From: Odiellus spinosus
Lineage: Eukaryota; Arthropoda; Arachnida; Opiliones; Phalangiidae
NCBI GenBank assembly: GCA_963920705.1
Contig: OY987239.1
Span: 10,073,504-10,137,503 of the forward strand
Reading direction: 5' to 3'
DNA: 64,000 nt
Position 1 is the first letter of the stretch, and each line of letters begins with the position of its first letter. Under the pieces are notes generated by a model. That model was not told the DNA's origin. It was given only the letters and a program-made list of their open reading frames with translations, and did no database searches. The position numbers and the translations under genes are program-made. This document shows positions 56,891-64,000 of this stretch, in pieces.

Positions 56891-57480
56891 CACCATTTTG
56901 AATCCCGCTCTGGAGATAAGTCAGGGTTGCCACAGACCTGGAAAACCTGGAAAAGTCAGGGAATTTCAAAATTGGTCTAAAACGTCAGGGAAAAGTCAGG
57001 GAATTTCAAAATTGTCCAAAGGTCAGGGAAAAGTCAGGGAATTTTTATATTATCCAAAAATAAAATTGTGGAATCTCATAATATAGATTCAGTTAGACCA
57101 GGGAGGCTTCCATAAATATATGTAAAAATTTCTTATATGGGATCAGAGCCTTCAAAACATTTATGGAAAGTCCCTACTAATTTAAACCTTTAAATTGGTC
57201 AGGGAAAAACGATGTAGATGGTCAGGGAAAACCTGGAAAAGTCAGGGAATTTTGTTATGAAAAATCTGTGGCAACCCTGTAAGTGGATTCGAGCCAATCT
57301 CGTATTTTTACTCCAATATTATTCATGTGTATACAAGCGGTAAACCCGCAAAAGGTGGCGCCACTTTCCCATGAAAATAGATTTGAATTCAAGTAAAGTA
57401 TTCGGAGACTGTGTCGATATCTAACCTAATACGAAAGACTTTACAAAAGAAAAGTTTTGATTGGCTGGGCTTCCTTTTTT
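56891..57480. repeat. Old repeat J copy 2, hosting K1
   Basis: CACCATTTTGAATCC at 56891 and CAAAAGGTGGCGCCAC near 57350 correspond to the J copy at 38.8-39.5 kb. Confidence 0.5.
56922..57279. mobile_element. MITE K1 with GTCAGGGAA interior
   Basis: TIR CAGGGTTGCCACAGA at the left and its complement at the right. TAAGT lies on both sides (56917-56921 and 57280-57284). The interior near both ends is made of AAAAGTCAGGGAATTT-type repeats. Ends of this kind are seen in hAT-like MITEs, but an 8-bp duplication is not visible. Confidence 0.72.
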
Positions 57481-58689
57481 CAGAGCTCCCATAGTACCTA
57501 TAACTACCTATAATTCCCTGGTGGTCGTATAAAAATATTTAATTCGTAAATTTATCCGATAAAATCCTATTTTATTTATTTGTTATGTTGATTAAATTGC
57601 TCTGAAAAAGGAAAAAAAAATCCATGTATATTAATTTTGGTTCATGAAAATTCGGTTAAAAGAAACATTCAACTTTAGTTTTGAAGTTTTCAACAGATCT
57701 AGGATTTTTAATATTGTCCGTTAGACACCGTTTTACTTAGCTCTAAAACTATACATCAATTTAAATCCGTCACGAGTCCGGCTACACAATTCTCTAGTTT
57801 TGCATCGTCTGCTTGTTCTAGAAAGTTCTTCACACGCGGTCGACGGATGTGTAGTCCGGTTTTCGAAGTGTATCTCGCGGTTTTAAAGTTTTATTTTATG
57901 ATAATCGTTAATATTAAGCGTAAGTTAATTGTAATTATTACAGTTTTGGTCATAATATTCGCTGGACTATCGCGAAATGATAGAAATAAGTTTGAAACGA
58001 ATCTAGGCATTTTGATGAGGTATTGAATCGGCGGGATAACGCGAGTGATCTCATGACGGGATTTAAGTGTTATGTAATTTTGAAGAGCTACCTATGTCCT
58101 TAGTCTTAATTGGTGAGTGAATTTTTGCATTACATTTTCGAATAACTAGCATTATCAATTTCAATTAGTCGAAAAGTAGGCTTAAGAAGTATCCGTAGAG
58201 ATCGTGTGATTTTATAGCTCGTTATCTTCGGCAAACGTTTTTAAAAGTGTTGGATTCTATACCTAGGCCTATTTTTTTCTACGTGTTAGCTTATTTAGGG
58301 CGCATTCGCGATTTTTAGGCTTCACACAATTGCCAACTCAGTGTAGACTTGACAATAGATCCATTGTTCAAAAAACCTGTGTAGTGATGATAAAGCTAGA
58401 GACGTTCGTTACAATATGACCTTTAGAAACTAGAATACAGCCTTATGGGCTCAGTATTGCTTTACTTGGTTACACGAATGAAACCAGAAACCGAAGAAGC
58501 GAAAAAAATCGGTTGTGACTTAATCTCGGGCGAAGGATTTTGGTATTACGGGTCAGAGGTCAACCACAGAGGGTGTTGATAATAGCGGCGCATTGGGTGG
58601 TAACGTGCCTTCAAACCAGGCCCCCCATAAGAATTCCCTAGCTGCTTTTGTTAAAGTCAAAATGTCACGACGTTTTCACGAAAGCTTTT
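57481..58689. other. 1.2 kb unassigned, with a perfect HSE
   Basis: No coding exon is recognised. The segment 57770-58000 is slightly richer in CpG and carries the heat-shock element listed separately. Confidence 0.4.
57816..57828. promoter_or_regulatory. Perfect three-unit heat-shock element
   Basis: TTCTAGAAAGTTC matches TTCnnGAAnnTTC exactly. About 0.5 such matches are expected by chance in 64 kb, and no gene start is visible downstream. Confidence 0.35.
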
Positions 58690-59090
58690 GCCGCTTTATC
58701 TATCTACAAATTACTCGTTTTCAAACGTATAACGATGGATAAGAAATTCACGTTTCCAGCCAGAATTAGTCTAAAATATAAGAAAAATATTTCAAATTAA
58801 CTTTTAATTCGAAGAATATAAATAAAACGACGAAAGTAAGATTTTAAATCATCTTTTTATTCGTTATTTTTCACGAAAATCAATTTTGAATGTTTTTTTA
58901 TCCGAACGTATAACGCGGATAATATTCTAAGATAAGTTGCCATTTTTGTTGGATAATAAAAACGGATATGGATTACGTTTTTTTACAGTTTATCTTCGAA
59001 TAAGTTAACTTGAATGAAAAATAGTCTATTTTTAATCAAACAGATAATATACATCAGAATTTAGTAGAATTTATAAAATTAATAAAAAAT
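58690..59090 (-). mobile_element. Family B MITE copy B17, ends missing
   Basis: From CCGCTTTATCTATCTAC to TTTATAAAATTAATAAAAAATC. Neither terminal GAGCTC is present. Confidence 0.84.
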
Positions 59091-59246
59091 CTGCATATAA
59101 GAAATATCCAAATCTTTATTAGGTCCCGATTGAGTCTGCGCAATGGTTTTAGAGATTATAATCTCGTTAGGGTTTCTGTCATAAATTAAGCCTGGTGTTT
59201 CTTAATTAAATTCCTTTCCTCATTTCCCTTTTCCATATAGCCAGAC

Positions 59247-59587
59247 CAGAAGCCGATGAAACCCTCCTTTGAAGTCTACTACTCTAATGTTCCATATAGC
59301 GCTCCTCTCTGTATGGGTAAAATTCCCAATTTTACGAGATCAGAGGGGTCCTACTTCATACCCCCCTGTCTACGGAAAATTACAAATTCTCTCTCTCCAC
59401 AAACGACGACGTTTTTTTTTTGACGAACTCCGAGGCTGCTAGAGATATTCGCTCGACGAACTTCCGCTCCGAAAATATCTACCGTTAGGAGGCGTACGAA
59501 TCGCGATTTTTGAAACTAACCCATACAGAGAGGGGTAGACAAGACCCGGGAGTAATAGACTTCAAAGGAGGGTTTCATCGGCTTCTG
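59247..59587 (-). mobile_element. Family A MITE copy A22, intact, TSD GCCAGAC
   Basis: GCCAGAC is duplicated at 59240-59246 and 59588-59594. Both TIRs are complete. Confidence 0.93.
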
Positions 59588-59694
59588 GCCAGACTTAATG
59601 AAGAATTTCAGTCATCCACTTCGGTTAAGCGTTTATCGTCATAATTTCAATATTTTTTTCGCGGATTAAGAAAGATAATTAAAGTGGCACTCTC

Positions 59695-59799
59695 ACGGAT
59701 TTTTTATGAACTCCAAATGGAAATTGAGTTATATTTTCGTAAAGATCGTTAAAAAACGATTCAAAATATATATACATATGTCATAGAACAAAATTACAG
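59695..59799. repeat. Repeat O copy 2
   Basis: Matches 49470-49563 (GAAATTGAGT, ACGATTCAAAATATATA, TGTCATAGAAC) without an A insertion and runs directly into the ~222-bp tandem repeat. Confidence 0.55.
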
Positions 59800-60500
59800 C
59801 GACAGTAAAAATACATATTTTATAATCACCCATTTACTCCTAAATCTGAACGCACGCTTCTATTTGTGAACACTTTCATTTAAAAATGTATAACTTAACT
59901 TTGGTTGGGTCTATTTAAAGATGGAAGAGCTCATTTTGTAGATTAAGAATGGGGCTATTCGGGGAACACAGCTTCAACACTCTAGGAAAAGACACGCAGA
60001 AGATACGACCCTAATTACCTCGACAGTAAAAATACATATTTTTTATAATCACCATTTACTCCTAAATCTGAACGGACGCTTCTATTTGTGAACACTTTCA
60101 TTTAAAAATGTATAACTTAACTTTGGTTGGGTCGATTTAAAGATGGAAGAGCTCATTTTGTAGATTAAGAATGGGGCTATTCGTTGAACACAGCTTCAAC
60201 ACTCTAGGAAAAGACACGGAGAAGATACGACCCTAATTACCTCGACAGTAAAAATACATATTTTATAATCGCCCATTTTCCTTCTAAATCTGAACGGACG
60301 CTTCTATTTGTGAACACTTTTATTTAAAAATGTATAACTTAACTTTGGTTGGGTCTATTTAAAGATTGAAGAGCTCATTTTGTAGATTAAGAATGGGGCT
60401 ATTCGTTGAACACAGCTTCAACACTCTAGGAAAAGACACGACCCTAATTACCGCGACAGTAAAAATTAATATTTTATAATCACCAATTTTCGAAATTTTT
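59800..60500. repeat. ~222-bp tandem repeat, three units plus partial
   Basis: Units start CGACAGTAAAAAT at 59800, 60021, 60243 and 60453 (spacings 221, 222 and 210). The third lacks GGAGAAGATA near its end. Conserved text includes TGAACACTTTCATTTAAAAA and AGAATGGGGCTATTCG. No coding capacity is seen. Confidence 0.92.
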
Positions 60501-60889
60501 AAAATATAAATACGTCACGTGATTTCACTATTGAAGAGCCTACAGTTGACTCTCGCACGTTCTGGCACCTACCTTCAAAAGATATATATGTAAAGCTTTT
60601 AAAGACGGTATTTGTTAATATTCATTCAGCGGATACCCCTAGGGATAATTAAGAAAGTGAAGCGATGGAGGGAGTGGTCCAAGTTAGCTACCGGCTTATA
60701 TTACAACTTGTATTTACTTTTACCTTACTCGCTAATTTAAATCACTAACGAAGGGTTGTATAGACTTTCTTGGCGCTGTCAAGAGATGTTGTTAACTCCT
60801 TAGATCCCTAGTTAAGGGGGCCGTCAATATATTTCAGAGTGTAACTAGTTTTGAAATTATCGATTTGTTAGTGAATACACTGATTCGGT
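60501..60889. other. Unassigned spacer
   Basis: No gene or element is recognised. Confidence 0.4.
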
Positions 60890-61825
60890 GTTGATTTGAC
60901 TGATTTTCGAAATTAATTTGACTGATTTAACAAATTAATCGGGTACATTTGACTGATTTAACAAATTAATCAGGTACATTTGACTGATTTAACAAATTAA
61001 TCAGGTACATTTGACTGATTTAACAAATTAATCAGGTACATTTGACTGATTTAACAAATTAATCATGTACATTTGACTGATTTAACAAATTAATCATGTA
61101 CATTTGACTGATTTAACAAATTAATCGGGTACATTTGACTGATTTAACAAATTAATCAGGTACATTTGACTGATTAAACAAATTAATCAGGTACATTTGA
61201 CTGATTTAACGAATTAATCAGGTACATTTGACTGATTTAACGAATTAATCAGGTACATTTGACTGATTTAACAAATTAATCGGGTTGATTTGACTGATTT
61301 AACAAATTAATCAGGTACATTTGACTAATTTAACAAATTAATCAGGTACATTTGGCTGATTTAACGAATTAATCAGGTACATTTGACGGATTTAACGAAT
61401 TAATCAGGTACATTTGACTGATTTAACAAATTAATCGGGCACATTTGACTGATTTCACAAATTAATCGGGCACATTTGACTGATTTAACAAATTAATCGG
61501 GTACATTTGACTGATTTAACAAATTAATCGGGTACATTTGACTGGTTTAACAAATTAATCGGTTACATTTGACTGGTTTAACAAATTAATCGGGCACATT
61601 TGACTGGTTTAACAAATTAATCGGGCACATTTGACTGGTTTAACAAATTAATCGGGTACATTTGACTGATTTAACAAATTAATCGGGTACATTTGACTGA
61701 TTTAACAAATTAATCTGGTACATTTGACTGATTAACAAATTAATCGGGTACATTTGACTAATTTAACAAATTAATCGGGTACATTTGACTGATTTAACAA
61801 ATTAATCAGGTACATTTGACTGATA
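60890..61825. repeat. 31-bp minisatellite, about 30 units
   Basis: Units of ACATTTGACTGATTTAACAA plus ATTAATCGGGT. Variants TCAGGT, TCATGT, GGGCAC and CTGGTTT occur in runs. The prime period gives no long open frame. Confidence 0.95.
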
Positions 61826-62269
61826 TCCCTGAATTGTAAATGATTTCAGTGGCTATACAAATTTGTAAACTATTTCAGTGATTTTTCTGCTGTGGTGGGA
61901 AGACATTTAATCTCTAAAATAAATATTAAGTAATATTTGTAAAATATTTTAATGGTTAACATATAACGTACGATAATACATACATAGAGACGGCCCCTCT
62001 AATCTCATCTAGCGTCGAAATGAATCCCTGCCCCTGTAACTTCATTAATTCCAATATCTTTCGCCGTGCATAATTAATTATAACCCTCCTTTTCGTCTAT
62101 ATAATCCTCTGCCCCCCGTGGCGAGCAGATGCTAAAAGCTTTGGATATCCTGTCTTTTATAAGTTATACAAGTAACTTTTAAATTCATGATGGTAATAAC
62201 GTTAGCTCCAAACTAAGACAAACTACATCAAAATAGGACGAAATTAAATTTTAACCTTAAATTTATTTT
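61826..62269. other. Unassigned spacer
   Basis: No gene is recognised. A weak CCCTGCCCCTGTAA match to the end of repeat G lies near 62025. Confidence 0.35.
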
Positions 62270-62770
62270 TCTGTTATTCGTATATTTTCAGATATTTTAT
62301 TTTCGGATAAATTGTAACTAAAACAATGAAATTTCTATATTCTTATAATTGTTAAAAGGTTTACCCGAAGATAAGCCTTCGCCGCTTTATCTATCTACAA
62401 ATTACTCGTTTTCAAACGTATAACGATGGATAGGAAATTCACGTTTCCAACCAGAATTAGTCTAAAATATAAGAAAAAATTTCAAAATTGACTTTTAATT
62501 CGAAGAATATAAATAAAACGACGAAACTAAGATTTTAAATCATATTTTTATTCGTTATTTTTCACGAAAATAAATTTTGAATGTTTTTTTATCCGAACGT
62601 ATAACGCGGATAATATTCTAAGATAGGCCATTTTTGTTGGATAATAAAAACGGATATGGATTAGGTTTTTTTTACTTTATCTTGGAATAAGTTAACTCGA
62701 ATGAAAAATAGTCTATTTTTAATCAAAGAGATAATATACATCAGAATTTAGTAGATTTTATCCAATTATT
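62270..62770 (-). mobile_element. Family B MITE copy B18, ends missing
   Basis: From TTCTGTTATTCGTATATTTTC to GATTTTATCCAATTA. Both TIRs are absent. Confidence 0.85.
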
Positions 62771-63039
62771 TAAAATCAATCAAAATAAGCCTCTTGCTTA
62801 TTTCATATTTAAATGAAGCTGATGCTTTGAAGTACATGTTATAACCCAGGTGTATTATATATAAAAAATCCCAAATCTTCAAAACCAAATCAATCTAATG
62901 GCATATCTTAATCTAACCTAACCACGCGATTTTTAGTTTAGTGGCTTATTACGCTATCCGAATATCGTTAAAGCCACGTCTGGGTTACCCTATAATCGTT
63001 TACTTTGTGGCAGGACACGATATTGACCAAGTTACAGCC
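62771..63039. other. Unassigned spacer
   Basis: No gene or element is recognised before the 172-bp satellite. Confidence 0.35.
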
Positions 63040-64000
63040 TAGAAATCAATTTAAAGGAAGACTATTGACTGAAAATTTTATCTTTTTTCTCAGTTTTTTG
63101 AAAATTTCTTAAAATGGCCGTAACTTTTCTTTACGATGTCCTAGGCATAAACCGATTGCACCATTAAAAAGAAGACATTCCCTAGATTAATTTAAAATAA
63201 TAAAATTAACATGAGCCACTCGTTAAAGATTATTCCGCCACTGATAGAAATCGAGCAAAAATCCAAAAATGACCCCTATCTTAAAATGGCCGTAACTTTT
63301 TTATTTTAACACCTAGGCATAAACCGATTGCACCATTTGAAAGAAGACATTCCCTAGATTAATCTAAAATAATAAAATTGACATGAGCCACTCGTTAAAG
63401 ATTATTTCGCCACTGATAGAAATCGAGCAAAAATCCAAAAATGACCCCTATCTTCAAATGGCCGTAACTTTTCTCTATGATCACCAAGGCATAAACCAAT
63501 TGCACCATTAGAAAGTCGACATTCCCTAGTTTAATTTAAAATAATAAAATTGACATGAGCCACTTGTTAAAGATTATTCCGCCACTGATAGAAATCGAAC
63601 AAAAATCCAAAAATGACCCCTATCTTAAAATGTCCGTAACTTTTTTATTTTACCACCTATACATAAACCGATTGCACCATTAGAAAGAAGACATTCCCTA
63701 GATTAATTTAAAATAATAAAATTGGCATGAGCCACTAATTAAAGATTATTTCGCCACTGATAGAAATCGAGCAAAAATCCAAAAATGACCCCTATCTTAA
63801 AATGGCCGTAACTTTTTTATTTTAACACCTAGGCATAAACCGATTGCACCATTAGAAAGAAGACATTCCCTAGATTAATTTAAAATAATAAAATTGACAT
63901 GAGCCACTCGTTAAAGATTATTCCGCCACTGATAGAAATCGAGCAAAAATCCAAAAATGACCCCTGTCTTAAAATGGCCGTAACTTTTTTATTTTAACAC
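63040..64000. repeat. 172-bp satellite, continues past window end
   Basis: AAAATGGCCGTAACTTTT, or a near match, recurs at 63111, 63283, 63455, 63627, 63799 and 63971, exactly 172 bp apart each time. Monomers also share GCATAAACCGATTGCACCAT and GATAGAAATCGAGCAAAAAT. The monomer is close to nucleosome-repeat length. The array leaves the window, so its size is unknown. Confidence 0.95.

Noticed and set aside
823-57370. TGGCGCCA recurring in spacers as a regulatory code
   Set aside because: Only about six occurrences, some inside old repeats G and J. Shared ancestry is the simpler explanation.
1155-59587. Recurring ~60-90 codon frames beginning MKPSFEVYYS, MERENFQFSV or MKSTT
   Set aside because: They start in the family A TIR or interior and appear in every copy in several frames, so they are shadows of a non-coding MITE.

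Overview
The window is eukaryotic intergenic or accessory DNA and I find no complete gene. It is AT-rich, has no operons or ribosome binding sites, and is mostly short non-autonomous DNA transposons (MITEs) and minisatellite arrays. Short runs of the arthropod-type telomere motif TTAGG sit inside two kinds of fold-back element. An arthropod, probably an insect, fits best; the species cannot be named from the sequence.

Dispersed elements. Family A has about 22 copies of ~337 bp, with 32-bp terminal inverted repeats (TIRs) starting CAGAAGCCGATG and 7-bp target-site duplications (TSDs). Family B has about 18 copies of up to ~560 bp, with ends GAGCTCGGAAT flanked by TA, as in Tc1/mariner. Families E (316 bp, 2 copies) and H (418 bp, 2 copies) also make 7-bp TSDs and have CA...TG ends. 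Family D (3 copies, ~487 bp) is an almost complete hairpin at TTAA. C and L are fold-back arrays with a TTAGG-type core. Q and K are short elements with CAGGG ends. G, F, J and O are older repeats, some of which act as empty-site controls for younger insertions.

Tandem arrays make up roughly a fifth of the window: 24 bp x ~124 (13746-16715), 23 bp at two loci (18185-18524 and 48246-49182), 20 bp x ~51 (25371-26406) with a decayed flank, 27 bp (33534-34118), 36 bp (45578-47118), 35 bp x ~50 (51066-52833), 39 bp (55195-55745), ~222 bp (59800-60500), 31 bp (60890-61825) and 172 bp running off the right end (63040-64000). Their open frames arise from the repeat period and are not evidence of genes.

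The only candidate for host-gene sequence is 37.7-38.5 kb. It has a locally CpG-rich stretch with CCAAT, CACCC-type and initiator-like motifs, then a possible first coding exon (38315-38512) ending at a splice-donor-like CAG|GT. No homology could be recognised.

The most interesting signals are: (1) families A, E and H share a 7-bp TSD and a palindromic target preference, suggesting one transposition machinery; (2) the 20-bp satellite and its flank have heat-shock-element architecture, with 12 consecutive perfect alternating TTC/GAA pentamers; (3) the 35-bp satellite consists entirely of back-to-back 16-nt hairpins; (4) fold-back elements carry telomere-like cores; (5) the 24-bp array sits inside TA-flanked inverted ends.
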